Source of the DNA: an uncultured Saprospirales bacterium
GTDB lineage: Bacteria; Bacteroidota; Bacteroidia; Chitinophagales; JADIYW01
DNA length: 26,294 nucleotides
Assembly (NCBI GenBank): GCA_938008535.1
Contig: CALLKF010000071.1
Location: forward strand, 1-26,294
Direction of reading: 5' to 3'
In this document: in pieces, positions 8,301-15,174 of the stretch
Layout: each line of letters starts with the position of its first letter
How positions within the stretch are numbered: position 1 is the stretch's first letter
The notes under the pieces: model-generated
Databases searched by the model: none
What the model saw: only the letters and a program-made list of their open reading frames with translations
What the model was told of the DNA's origin: nothing
Program-made: the position numbers and the translations under genes

Positions 8301-9640
8301 AGCAAGTTTCGGCAACTGATAAAATCCATTCGAGAAAAAGGCGGATCGCGCAAAATATTGTGTGGCGCAAACACGCATACATCGCGGAGCGATTTAGAGA
8401 TACGGTATTTATCGTTTGATTTTGTAAAGAATTGCTGCAATCGTTTTGGTGAAACATTTTTAACCTGTTGTACTGTATATTCGCCAATGCGTGCTTCGTT
8501 GATGGCTGTTTCGCTAAGATCGGAAGCAAAAATCTGAAAAGGAATATGGTTTGTTTTGTTGCCTTGCAGCTCGCGCAAAATCATGGCAATGGAATATACT
8601 TCTTCGCCAGTGGCACAGCCAGCTACCCAAATGCGCAAGGTTTCGTTTGATAATTTAGTTTTGAGTAAGCGTGGAAAAATTGTTTTCTTAAGTAGTAGAA
8701 ATGCATCGGTATCTCTGAAAAATTCGGTGACATTAATCAGTAAATCCTGATACAATAAATTTAATTCATCTTTATTGGTTGCCAACAATTCTACATAGAG
8801 TTTTAAGGTTTTGATTTTGTGAATTAACATTCTTCGCAGCATGCGTCTTTTAATCGTATTCATTTTATAATGACTAAAATCGACGTTCTTGCTTTTCTGC
8901 AACAACTGTAGAATGTTTTTTAAATCCGGGTTGTTGTTTTCAATTTTGTCTTCAGGCGCAATTTTTACTGTATTTCTTTTAATTAAAGCATGCTTGCTCA
9001 TCCAATTTAATTCGGCTGCTATTTTTTTAGGTGATAATATAAAATCGACAACGCCTTCGGCAATGGCAGAATGTGGCATGCTGGTGAATTTTGCCGTATC
9101 ATCTTGTGCAAATGTAAGTCCGCCAGCTTCTTTTATTTCTTTTAATCCTTGTGTGCCATCATTTGCACTGCCAGACAAAACGATGCCAATAACGTTTTCG
9201 TCGTGGGTTTCTGCTAATGAAGAAAATAATAAATCGATAGATTGGTTAGAGGTTCTTTTTTTTAGACGTGGAATTAGTTTTATATGACCATCAGTAACCA
9301 CAATTTCTTTATCATGCGGAATTACATAGACATTGTTTGGTTTTATTTTTTCCATATCATCTACATCTTGCACTACCATTTGCGTTATCTTAGATAGGAT
9401 AGGTGTTAGTAAACTCTTATGATCTGCGCTTAGATGCTGCACATAAATAAACGCCATGCCTGTGATAGGTGATAAGTTTTTGAACAACTCGGATACTGCT
9501 TCTAAACCACCTGCCGAAGCACCAATGGCAACGACTGTAAATGAGTTTGCGTGCGTGACTGCAGCCGGAACAGAAAGTGCTTTGCTAATTTCTTTTTTAA
9601 CAAGCACCTTTTTTTTGTTTGATACTGCAATTGGTTTCAT
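5357..9640 (-). CDS. CheB-CheR-PAS hybrid sensor histidine kinase with receiver domain
   Basis: This is a 1427-residue multi-domain signalling protein. A CheB-type methylesterase (about 34-215) keeps Ser42 (GASAGG), His69 (VQHLSADH) and Asp161 (SGSANDG). A CheR-type methyltransferase (about 240-500) keeps FFRDTDAF, the SAM motif VAGCATGEE (339-347) and ISCRNLLIYLD. A PAS-like region (545-655) is followed by a long Glu/Asn/Ser-rich coiled coil (about 675-765), then two PAS domains (about 765-880 and 910-1030). The kinase core has the H-box with His1067 (MSHEIRTP), the N-box (Asn1184), TDSGIG and GGTGLGLA. A receiver domain (about 1307-1425) carries the phospho-acceptor Asp1356, Thr1385 and Lys1407. 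No transmembrane segment is seen, so it is cytoplasmic. It has no chemotaxis neighbours. A single gene with its own promoter, it probably works through an unlinked partner. Confidence 0.96.
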   Translation of the reverse strand: MKPIAVSNKKKVLVKKEISKALSVPAAVTHANSFTVVAIGASAGGLEAVSELFKNLSPITGMAFIYVQHLSADHKSLLTPILSKITQMVVQDVDDMEKIKPNNVYVIPHDKEIVVTDGHIKLIPRLKKRTSNQSIDLLFSSLAETHDENVIGIVLSGSANDGTQGLKEIKEAGGLTFAQDDTAKFTSMPHSAIAEGVVDFILSPKKIAAELNWMSKHALIKRNTVKIAPEDKIENNNPDLKNILQLLQKSKNVDFSHYKMNTIKRRMLRRMLIHKIKTLKLYVELLATNKDELNLLYQDLLINVTEFFRDTDAFLLLKKTIFPRLLKTKLSNETLRIWVAGCATGEEVYSIAMILRELQGNKTNHIPFQIFASDLSETAINEARIGEYTVQQVKNVSPKRLQQFFTKSNDKYRISKSLRDVCVFAPHNILRDPPFSRMDFISCRNLLIYLDTAAQKKKISTFHYALNNGGVLMLGKSETIGTSEELFTSTNKKHKFFTRKKNTGVYKIPIITPRTFQPEPTPKNSYSTMLPKKTATNANSNLGNAFDAALLAQYVPASVIINNDLEILQFRGATEIYLKNTSGKASFNILKMARTEITFELRNAIHHAFKTKQTVSKLGIEMNPEKNGSIIRIVNIEAVPLKVDGEEPLVMIVFSSHHIDAQQQTATTGKNNSIAKDKKIKKLEEELMAARTDMDSIIHDKEAANEELQSANEEIISSNEELQSLNEELETSKEEIESTNEELTTSNHELLARNQQIEELYTYSETILATIHEPMLVLDKNMRIKSANTTFYKTFHVSEDESIGMSLYKLGNNQWNIPRLRELLEDIVPNNVRVQNFEVEHTFPDIGNKIMVLNAHRILKKSSNEELIVLTIFDITEVRKIAIELQTQEKKSLEMQLEAEKKSKKLVEESNKRYNMMLMQSPFSIAILKGKDMVVALANDSIKEIWGKGNDIEGKPFIKILPELAGGEFPKLLNTVYTTGIPYNGHELLAILKRNGKMENAYFNFVYQPYFEADGTISGVTIIAYEVTAHVLAKNQLIDATRTAEHKTEVAEFAVKAKQQFLSNMSHEIRTPMNAIIGFTKVVLKTELTEKQKEYISAIKISGDALIVLFNDILDLAKVEAGKMIFQQSPFSMSGAISEMLHLFEKKTQENNIALVKEYDQNIPEILVGDAIHLRQIILNLLSNAVKFTSKGKITVSVSLLNEDEEKVTVEFIVTDSGIGIKESELSSIFENFKQASANTSKIYGGTGLGLAIVKQLVESQGGSIQVKSEVGKGSVFSFTLSFSKTTEMIKEEDESIELDSEIKNLNILVVEDVALNQLLIKTILYDFKFTCDIADNGKIAIEKLQTKSYDIILMDLQMPEMNGFEATAYIRNTLKSNIPIIALTADVTTMDVEKCKEAGMDDYISKPVEEKLLYSKIISLMKKSAT

Positions 9641-9659
9641 TTGGTTAGATAGTTATCTT

Positions 9660-9691
9660 CCAAGATACCACTAAGTATCGGTGTTGTTCAA
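9660..9691 (-). promoter_or_regulatory. Promoter of the CheB-CheR hybrid kinase gene
   Basis: On the minus strand, TTG (plus-strand 9689-9691) is followed after 21 bases by TATCTTGG (9660-9667), one base from the Bacteroidota box TATCTTTG. The spacing fits the known TTG-N19-21-TAnnTTTG pattern, and the start codon follows about 20 bases later. Confidence 0.55.
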
Positions 9692-9858
9692 TATTTTACG
9701 ATTTAAATAATAAAAAGATGCAACATATTGGTTTTAACTAAAAACTCAAGATTTGTGAGCATGAGTTATAGTATAATTACTTGATTATTATCAATCAAAA
9801 ATTAATGTGTTTGATAGTAAATGATTGATTATTAGTGATATTTATAAAATTAGCTCAT

Positions 9859-10026
9859 CTTGCCAAACCGAAATCGAATCTTGCCAAGGCGGAATCGCAT
9901 CTTGCCAAAGCGAAATTGATGCTTGCCAAAGCGGAATTGATGCTTGCCAAAGCGGAATTGATGCTTGCCAAAGCGGAATTGAATCTAACCAAGGCGAAAT
10001 CGAGTGTTACATTGGTGAAATTGACG
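9859..10026. repeat. 21-bp tandem repeat array, about eight units
   Basis: Eight contiguous 21-bp units run from 9859, with consensus CTTGCCAAAGCGGAATTGAT plus G. Units 4 and 5 (9922-9963) are identical, unit 3 differs by one base, unit 6 by two, units 1, 2 and 7 by more, and unit 8 is strongly decayed. The unit is nearly half G+C, against about one third in the surroundings. Divergence grows from the centre to both ends, as expected of an array that turns over by slippage or unequal exchange. Confidence 0.95.
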
Positions 10027-10112
10027 ACCGCAAAATGCATAGAGCTATAGTTTTACCATTTATTAACTATTCTACAGTTAATAGTCACTATATTCTAAAC
10101 AAAATAAATTGC

Positions 10113-10120
10113 TAACTTTG
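10113..10120 (+). promoter_or_regulatory. Bacteroidota -7 box before lgt
   Basis: TAACTTTG matches TAnnTTTG and lies 17 bases before the lgt ATG, which would give a leader of about ten bases. No TTG element is seen at the expected upstream distance. Confidence 0.55.
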
Positions 10121-10137
10121 GCGCACAAACAAAAAAT

Positions 10138-10965
10138 ATGAATCTACTCGCTTTTGTAATGCATTGGAATATACGTCCTGAAATTTTTATGATTACCGAA
10201 ACATTTGGTATACGTTGGTATAGTTTATTGTATGGTGCAGCATTCTTTTTAGGTTATAATATTTTATTTTGGGAATTTAAAAAAGAAAACAAAAACACTG
10301 ATGGAGCAGATCAATTACTAATGTACATGTTTTTTGCAGTGCTAATTGGTGCTCGCCTAGGTCATGTGTTTTTCTACGATTGGCCATATTATAGCCAACA
10401 TTTACTAGAAATTTTTCAGATTTGGAAAGGTGGTTTGGCAAGTCATGGTGCTGCAATAGCAATTACCATTGCTTTGTTGTTATACAAAAGAAATCATCCA
10501 GAATATTCATTTCTTTGGATTATAGATAGAGTAGCGATACCAACTGCTATTGGTGGTTCGTTTATTCGTTTTGGTAATTTCTTTAACTCAGAAATTGTTG
10601 GTGATTATACAGACGGAAGTTGGGGCGTGGTTTTCGAAAGATTACACGAGACTGCACCGCGCGTTCCGGCTCAATTGTTTGAAGGATTTTTGTACGTTTT
10701 TATTTTTATTGTATTGATTACAATTTATATAGTGAAAAAATATAAACCTCGTGAAGGAAGCTTAATGGGTATCTTTTTGTTTATGATGTTTGCTGGAAGG
10801 TTTTTCTTAGAATTTTGGAAAGTAGACGAAAACCAAAAAACATATTTTGGCTACACGCTAAATCATGGACAATGGTTGAGTTTTCCGTTTATAGCGATTG
10901 CGTTGTTTATTTTGTTTTTATCTTACAAATACGGCAAGCCGAAAGATGAGGTTGAACAAGTATAA
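10138..10965 (+). CDS. lgt: Prolipoprotein diacylglyceryl transferase
   Basis: Lgt moves diacylglycerol from phosphatidylglycerol onto the lipobox Cys of prolipoproteins in the inner membrane, the first step in lipoprotein maturation. The 275-residue protein has about seven hydrophobic segments. The key His lies in GGLASHGA (His103), and the Lgt signature is at about residues 143-154 (IRFGNFFNSEIV, with Arg144). A further conserved patch, GRFFLEFWK, lies near the C-terminus. Length and motif spacing match the E. coli enzyme closely. The ATG at 10138 is followed at once by the first membrane-proximal segment. The gene sits alone behind its own promoter; the small lipoprotein-like gene follows after 57 bases. 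Confidence 0.97.
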   Translation: MNLLAFVMHWNIRPEIFMITETFGIRWYSLLYGAAFFLGYNILFWEFKKENKNTDGADQLLMYMFFAVLIGARLGHVFFYDWPYYSQHLLEIFQIWKGGLASHGAAIAITIALLLYKRNHPEYSFLWIIDRVAIPTAIGGSFIRFGNFFNSEIVGDYTDGSWGVVFERLHETAPRVPAQLFEGFLYVFIFIVLITIYIVKKYKPREGSLMGIFLFMMFAGRFFLEFWKVDENQKTYFGYTLNHGQWLSFPFIAIALFILFLSYKYGKPKDEVEQV

Positions 10966-11022
10966 AAATTAGAAACTTTTTCTTGATTTTTTTTGTGAAA
11001 ACTAAAATATAATTCCTTTTTT

Positions 11023-11493
11023 ATGAACAAAAAAAGTGTTTATATATTAACTTTTATATTTATTTTTATTTTTGCTAAATGCAATAATAAAACAACAAAT
11101 GAAATTCCAATTATAACTATTGACGATAATCATTATAATTTGAGAAAAGTAAGAGACGGTATAATTCCTACAGAAAATTATAAAATAAAAGCTTGTAATT
11201 CATTTAATATTGATGCTACTAAATATGATTTTTCTATTATAAAGAAAATGAATAATGGAAATCTACCTAGTATGATTCAAATTATTTCTAAGAAAGGTAC
11301 TTTTGTTGTTGACTTAGATACAGAATATGAAATTACAGTTGATGAAAAAACTGCCAAGAATATTGGTGGAAATGAAATTTTCAAAGGATTTGAAAAAGGA
11401 GAAAAAGTTTTAATTGGTTTAGGTACATTATATACTGAAAAAAATAATGTTGAGTTTAAAACATTTTGGACAACTTTTATTGAGTTTGAATAA
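11023..11493 (+). CDS. Putative small lipoprotein of unknown function
   Basis: I do not recognise this 156-residue protein. It starts with a strongly hydrophobic signal (YILTFIFIFIFA) ending in AKCNN, so Cys20 could be a lipidation site, although Lys just before the Cys is not typical for a lipobox. The rest is polar, Lys/Asn/Thr-rich and predicted mostly beta, with no known domain. It lies 57 bases after lgt on the same strand and converges with msrB. It could instead be a secreted protein without lipid. Confidence 0.6.
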   Translation: MNKKSVYILTFIFIFIFAKCNNKTTNEIPIITIDDNHYNLRKVRDGIIPTENYKIKACNSFNIDATKYDFSIIKKMNNGNLPSMIQIISKKGTFVVDLDTEYEITVDEKTAKNIGGNEIFKGFEKGEKVLIGLGTLYTEKNNVEFKTFWTTFIEFE

Positions 11494-11517
11494 AAATACA
11501 ATTCAAAAATAAAAATC

Positions 11518-11539
11518 CGGAACTCATAACAGTGTTCCG
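11518..11539. terminator. Possible weak terminator between the small lipoprotein gene and msrB
   Basis: CGGAAC and GTTCCG form a 6-bp stem with a 10-base loop. An A-run lies to the left and a pyrimidine-rich TTTCTTTTT tract to the right, so it could act on both converging transcripts. The short stem makes this a weak call. Confidence 0.4.
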
Positions 11540-11550
11540 AACTTTCTTTT

Positions 11551-11592
11551 TACTAATTACCAATCACTAATCACCAATCTCTAATTACTTTG
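11551..11592. repeat. Three-unit degenerate 14-bp tandem repeat at the 3' end of msrB
   Basis: Units TACTAATTACCAAT, CACTAATCACCAAT and CTCTAATTACTTTG follow each other directly. The third unit overlaps the msrB stop codon. The same 14-bp period occurs at 20.3 kb and near 1.87 kb. Confidence 0.65.
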
Positions 11593-12151
11593 TCTTCGTA
11601 CTATCTTCCTTAAAATCTAAGCTGATAGAATTGATACAATAACGTAAACCAGTTTTATCTTTTGGACCATCTTCAAAGATATGTCCTAAATGCGAGCCGC
11701 ATTTTTTGCATAAGACTTCAATTCGTTGCATTCCGTAACTATTATCGGCGCGCATTTCAACCGCAGAATTTCCTGCATTATCATAAAATGCTGGCCAACC
11801 GCAACCGCTGTGATATTTTGTTTCTGATGTAAATAATAAATTACCACAAGCTTTACAATAGTAATTTCCATCTGCTTTCACATCGGTGTATTTGCCAGTA
11901 AAAGGTCGCTCTGTACCAGCTTCGCGCAGCACGTTGTATTCTTCGTCCGTTAATATTTTTTTCCATTCTGCTTCCGATTTTTCAATTTTTGTGGTGTCCA
12001 TATTGTTTAGTTTATTTTTTTCAGATTTAGTTGATGAAAGTATTTCATTAGATGCAGTTGTTGAACTGTTTTTAGAGCTTTGACATTTAAAACTCAAGAG
12101 TGTGCTGCAAATCATTGCAAGTAACACTAAATTTAATTGTAATTTTTTCAT
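11585..12151 (-). CDS. msrB: Peptide-methionine (R)-S-oxide reductase, exported
   Basis: MsrB reduces the R form of methionine sulfoxide in damaged proteins. The catalytic domain spans about residues 60-182. Zinc-binding pairs are Cys99/Cys102 (CKAC) and Cys148/Cys151 (CKKC), the substrate region SGCGWPAF is at 115-122, and the catalytic Cys172 is in RYCINSISLDF. Cys117 is a candidate resolving residue. Before the domain are a hydrophobic signal and a Ser/Lys-rich linker (25-55). Cys23 may be a lipidation site, but the -1 residue is Lys, so a plain secreted form is also possible. Export suggests repair of envelope proteins. The 188-residue length is longer than cytosolic MsrB because of the signal and linker. 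Confidence 0.94.
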   Translation of the reverse strand: MKKLQLNLVLLAMICSTLLSFKCQSSKNSSTTASNEILSSTKSEKNKLNNMDTTKIEKSEAEWKKILTDEEYNVLREAGTERPFTGKYTDVKADGNYYCKACGNLLFTSETKYHSGCGWPAFYDNAGNSAVEMRADNSYGMQRIEVLCKKCGSHLGHIFEDGPKDKTGLRYCINSISLDFKEDSTKTK

Positions 12152-12212
12152 TGTATACCTTTTTAAACAAATTTTATTAGTAAAAGTTTGACTTCCTAAT
12201 TATATTCGTATC

Positions 12213-13412
12213 ATGAACGTATTTACTTACAAAAATGGTTTTTTTTTAACAATACTTTTGATTTCAATTGAGTGTTTTGGTCAAAATAAAGATTTTCAAG
12301 TTTCAAAATTAACCAATTCATCAGAAGTTAGTTTACTAACCGTTGGCAGATCTGATGAAGAAATTTACCAAAATTTTGGACATACAGCTATTCGTATTAA
12401 AGATTCTATTTTAGGTTGGGATTTGGTATATAATTATGGAACATTCAGTTATGATGATGGTTTTGTCTGGAAATTTGTAAAAGGAAAATTGTTATACTAC
12501 GAGTCGATTGATAACTTTCCAGATTTTGAGCAAATGTATCGTGATGAAAATCGTTCTATTAATGAACAAAAATTAAATCTTTCACAAGAACAAAAACAGC
12601 TATTGTTTGAACGTTTAACGGTAAATGCTCGTGAAGAAAATAAGTACTATAAGTATGATTTTTTGTTTGATAATTGTTCTACTCGACCGAGAAATATTTT
12701 ATTATCCTTGTTCAAAACAAAGAATTTTAAACCAGATATAGATGACAATTCTAGTTACAGAGAACTGATTGATAGAAATGTTCCGAATGAATGGCTAGAT
12801 TTTGGAATGGATTTGTTAATTGGTATTCCAACAGATGCGAAAGCAGAATATGGCAGAACTTTTTTACCGATTGAATTAATGCAGCTTTGTGACAGTGCGC
12901 TTGTTGATGGCAAAAAATTAGTAACCAGCAACGAATTAATTTTGGATACCATTCCAGAAAATCAACCAAAGAAATGGTTTTCGCCAACATTATTATTTTG
13001 GATTTTGTTTGTTATTTTACTAATTATTCAAGTGAGAACTGGTTGCTTTTCAACGAATAAAATTACACAAATTGTGTTCTTTACTATTTTAGGTTTGTTT
13101 GGTTGGCTTTTTATTTTTATGTGGTTTTTCACCGAACATTTAACCACAAAATGGAACTTGAATATACTTTGGGCAATGCCATTAAATATTCCAATTATTT
13201 ACTTTATGCTGAAGAAAGAAATTCCAAAATGGGCACATGGTTATGTTAAGTTTTACAGAATTTTGCTTATTGTATTGGTAATTGGTTGGTACTTTAATCC
13301 GCAAACTTACCACAACGCAGTAATGCCATTAATTTTAATTAGCATTTTATTTACCTCTACTTTATTGCGAGTTCCCAATTCGGTTGACTTTAAGAAACGA
13401 ATGTTTAAATAG
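12213..13412 (+). CDS. DUF4105 domain protein with C-terminal membrane segments
   Basis: This 399-residue protein has a signal peptide (about residues 1-23, ending ECFGQ), then a DUF4105 (Lnb N-terminal-like) domain at about 35-215. The domain carries the family phrases GHTAIRIKD, YNYGTFSYDDGF and FLFDNCSTRPRN; the His in the first and the Cys in the last are the conserved candidates for a papain-like active site. The C-terminal third has about five hydrophobic segments, so the domain would face the periplasm while the tail sits in the inner membrane. Family function is unknown; relatives are mostly in Bacteroidota and other Gram-negatives. It is divergent from msrB and ends before a strong two-way terminator. 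Confidence 0.88.
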   Translation: MNVFTYKNGFFLTILLISIECFGQNKDFQVSKLTNSSEVSLLTVGRSDEEIYQNFGHTAIRIKDSILGWDLVYNYGTFSYDDGFVWKFVKGKLLYYESIDNFPDFEQMYRDENRSINEQKLNLSQEQKQLLFERLTVNAREENKYYKYDFLFDNCSTRPRNILLSLFKTKNFKPDIDDNSSYRELIDRNVPNEWLDFGMDLLIGIPTDAKAEYGRTFLPIELMQLCDSALVDGKKLVTSNELILDTIPENQPKKWFSPTLLFWILFVILLIIQVRTGCFSTNKITQIVFFTILGLFGWLFIFMWFFTEHLTTKWNLNILWAMPLNIPIIYFMLKKEIPKWAHGYVKFYRILLIVLVIGWYFNPQTYHNAVMPLILISILFTSTLLRVPNSVDFKKRMFK

Positions 13413-13510
13413 GATAGGCGTAAGGATTCTAAATTTTAATTTACTGAATTAAAGAGTCTTACTATTTCTTGCAAATAGAATGCATTGTAAATCATAGATT
13501 TTTAGCAAAA

Positions 13511-13540
13511 AAAAATGTTCCGATTATTCGGAACATTTTT
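13511..13540. terminator. Bidirectional intrinsic terminator between DUF4105 gene and THX gene
   Basis: A perfect 12-bp stem (13511-13522 with 13529-13540; core ATGTTCCG/CGGAACAT) closes a 6-base loop, with A-runs on the left and T-runs on the right. It lies between two convergent genes and should stop transcription from both sides. Confidence 0.9.
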
Positions 13541-13562
13541 TATTCTTTGATGGCTGTAAAAG

Positions 13563-13760
13563 TTAAACTTCTTCTGTTGAAGTTTCCTCTTTTTTAGCTG
13601 CTGCTTTTTTAGCTGCTGCTTTTTTCGGCGCTGCTTTTTCTTCTTTTGCCACTTTTTCTTTCACAACATTAACTGGTTTTTCTAATTTATGAGGTCTTGA
13701 ATTACCGAATGAACCTGTGAAAATTTTTCCTTTTCGAGTGCGTTTGTCACCTCTTCCCAT
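13563..13760 (-). CDS. 30S ribosomal protein THX
   Basis: The 65-residue protein starts MGRGDKRTRKGKIFTGSFGN, the THX/Thx signature of a small basic peptide bound to the head of the 30S subunit. The THX core is residues 1-28. The remaining half is an added tail with KKAAAKKAAAKK followed by an acidic end (EETSTEEV). Thermus THX is only about 27 residues; longer tails are known in Bacteroidota. The tail pattern of alternating Lys and Ala pairs suggests a flexible RNA-binding extension. The gene has its own promoter box 44 bases upstream and a strong terminator just downstream. Confidence 0.9.
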   Translation of the reverse strand: MGRGDKRTRKGKIFTGSFGNSRPHKLEKPVNVVKEKVAKEEKAAPKKAAAKKAAAKKEETSTEEV

Positions 13761-13804
13761 TTTTTATAATTTTTATTTGATGAATTTTTTTAATTAATAG
13801 ATTG

Positions 13805-13812
13805 CAAAGATA
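13805..13812 (-). promoter_or_regulatory. Bacteroidota -7 box before the THX gene
   Basis: The minus strand reads TATCTTTG, a full match to TAnnTTTG, 44 bases before the THX start and just past the ychF stop codon. No TTG element is seen at the usual distance upstream. Confidence 0.55.
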
Positions 13813-13836
13813 CAAAATTATTTTAAAAGTTTAATT

Positions 13837-14937
13837 CTAAACATTAAATCTAAAATGCATCAAATCACCGTCTTTTACAATGTATTCTTTGCCTTCAATG
13901 CGTAATTTCCCATTTTCACGACAAGCAGCTTCCGATTTATATTGAATAAAATCGTCATAGCTCATTACTTCAGCTTTAATAAATCCTTTCTCAAAATCTG
14001 TATGAATTACGCTAGCTGCCTGTGGTGCTTTCCATCCTTGATGAATTGTCCACGCGCGTACTTCTTGCACACCAGCTGTGAAATACGTTTGTAGTTTCAA
14101 TAAATCGTAAGCAGAACGAATTAAACGATTTAATCCTGGTTCTGTTAAGCCATACTCTGATTGAAACAATGCTTTGTCTTCTTCTTCCATTTCAGAAATT
14201 TGTGCTTCCACTGAATTGCTTAATACAATCACTTGCGCACCTTCTTCAGCAGCCATTTTTTTCAATGCTTCTGAATATTTATTGCCAGTTAATATCGATG
14301 CTTCATCGACATTCGCAACATATAAAACTGGTTTGTCTGTTAAGAAGCATAAATCAGCAAAAATCAATCTATCTTCCTTTGAAAAATTCAAAGAACGAAT
14401 ATTTTTACCATCGCTTAAGCATTGTTGGCACTGCATCAACACATCATATTCATGTTTTGCTTTTGGGTCGCCACTTACTTTTGCTTGTTTCTGTATGCGT
14501 TGTGTTTTACGTTCAACACTTTCTAAATCTTTTAATTGTAATTCAGTATCGATAATATCTCTGTCGCCAACCGGATTGATAGCACCTTCTTCGCGTAAGA
14601 TATTTTCATCTTCAAAACAACGAACCACATGTATAATAGCATCTACTTCGCGAATGTTAGCCAAAAATTTATTTCCTAAACCTTCACCTTTAGAAGCGCC
14701 TTTTACCAAACCAGCAATATCCACAAATTCAATAGTTGTTGGAACAATTTTATTTGGTAGAACAATTTCAGATATTTTTTGAAGACGATCATCTGGTACG
14801 TCAACCAAACCAACATTTGGCTCTATTGTGCAGAATCGGTAGTTACTTGCTTGCGCTTTTGCGTTATTTGAAACGGCGTTAAATAAAGTTGATTTTCCTA
14901 CGTTTGGTAATCCTACTATGCCACACTGTAAACCCAT
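13837..14937 (-). CDS. ychF: Redox-regulated ATPase YchF (Obg family)
   Basis: YchF is a cytoplasmic ribosome-associated P-loop protein of the Obg family that hydrolyses ATP rather than GTP and is linked to stress responses. The P-loop GLPNVGKSTLFN is at residues 9-20, the switch region VDIAGLVKGASKGEGLGNKF is at about 72-91, and the base-specificity segment reads NVDE instead of the GTP-specific NKxD, as expected for YchF. A coiled-coil insertion follows at about 130-170, and a C-terminal TGS domain ends with DGDLMHFRFNV. The 366-residue length is normal. A promoter box lies about 62 bases upstream; the THX gene follows on the same strand but has its own box. Confidence 0.97.
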   Translation of the reverse strand: MGLQCGIVGLPNVGKSTLFNAVSNNAKAQASNYRFCTIEPNVGLVDVPDDRLQKISEIVLPNKIVPTTIEFVDIAGLVKGASKGEGLGNKFLANIREVDAIIHVVRCFEDENILREEGAINPVGDRDIIDTELQLKDLESVERKTQRIQKQAKVSGDPKAKHEYDVLMQCQQCLSDGKNIRSLNFSKEDRLIFADLCFLTDKPVLYVANVDEASILTGNKYSEALKKMAAEEGAQVIVLSNSVEAQISEMEEEDKALFQSEYGLTEPGLNRLIRSAYDLLKLQTYFTAGVQEVRAWTIHQGWKAPQAASVIHTDFEKGFIKAEVMSYDDFIQYKSEAACRENGKLRIEGKEYIVKDGDLMHFRFNV

Positions 14938-14999
14938 AATTTTAATTGTTGAATTGGAGAATTTAAGAATTGTTGAATGAATTTGTCATTTTCGAAGCG

Positions 15000-15007
15000 C
15001 AAAGATA
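15000..15007 (-). promoter_or_regulatory. Bacteroidota -7 box before ychF
   Basis: The minus strand reads TATCTTTG, 62 bases before the ychF start, which would leave a leader of roughly 55 bases. The upstream TTG element is not clear. Confidence 0.55.
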
Positions 15008-15174
15008 CAATTTTGTATCAAAATATGATAATGGTAGATTTTACAAGATAAATCAATAAGATTTTGCATTTGTATCATTTTTTACATCATTTATTGAATT
15101 TTTAACTTCACTTCTTAAAGCGCAAAATCATTTAATAGAACTTCTTATAGATTTACAAAAAAAAATCCTTTCTT

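Larger units (their letters stand above)
9641..10137. other. 497-bp gene-free region between hybrid kinase gene and lgt
   Basis: This stretch divides two divergent genes. From the left it holds the hybrid kinase promoter, about 170 bases of plain AT-rich sequence, the 21-bp tandem array at 9859-10026, and the lgt promoter box at 10113-10120. Reading frames across the array are open on both strands only because the unit length is a multiple of three; the plus-strand ones begin at TTG or GTG and none resembles a known protein. Confidence 0.75.

Noticed and set aside
9859..10026. CRISPR array
   Set aside because: The units are contiguous with no unique spacers and no cas genes are present.
9825..10115. 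Open frames through the 21-bp tandem array on both strands
   Set aside because: They are open only because the repeat unit is a multiple of three without a stop; the plus-strand frames have TTG or GTG starts, and several frames are equally open.
14174..14782. Long open frame on the plus strand opposite ychF
   Set aside because: It is wholly antisense to the conserved ychF coding sequence and the translated product resembles no protein.
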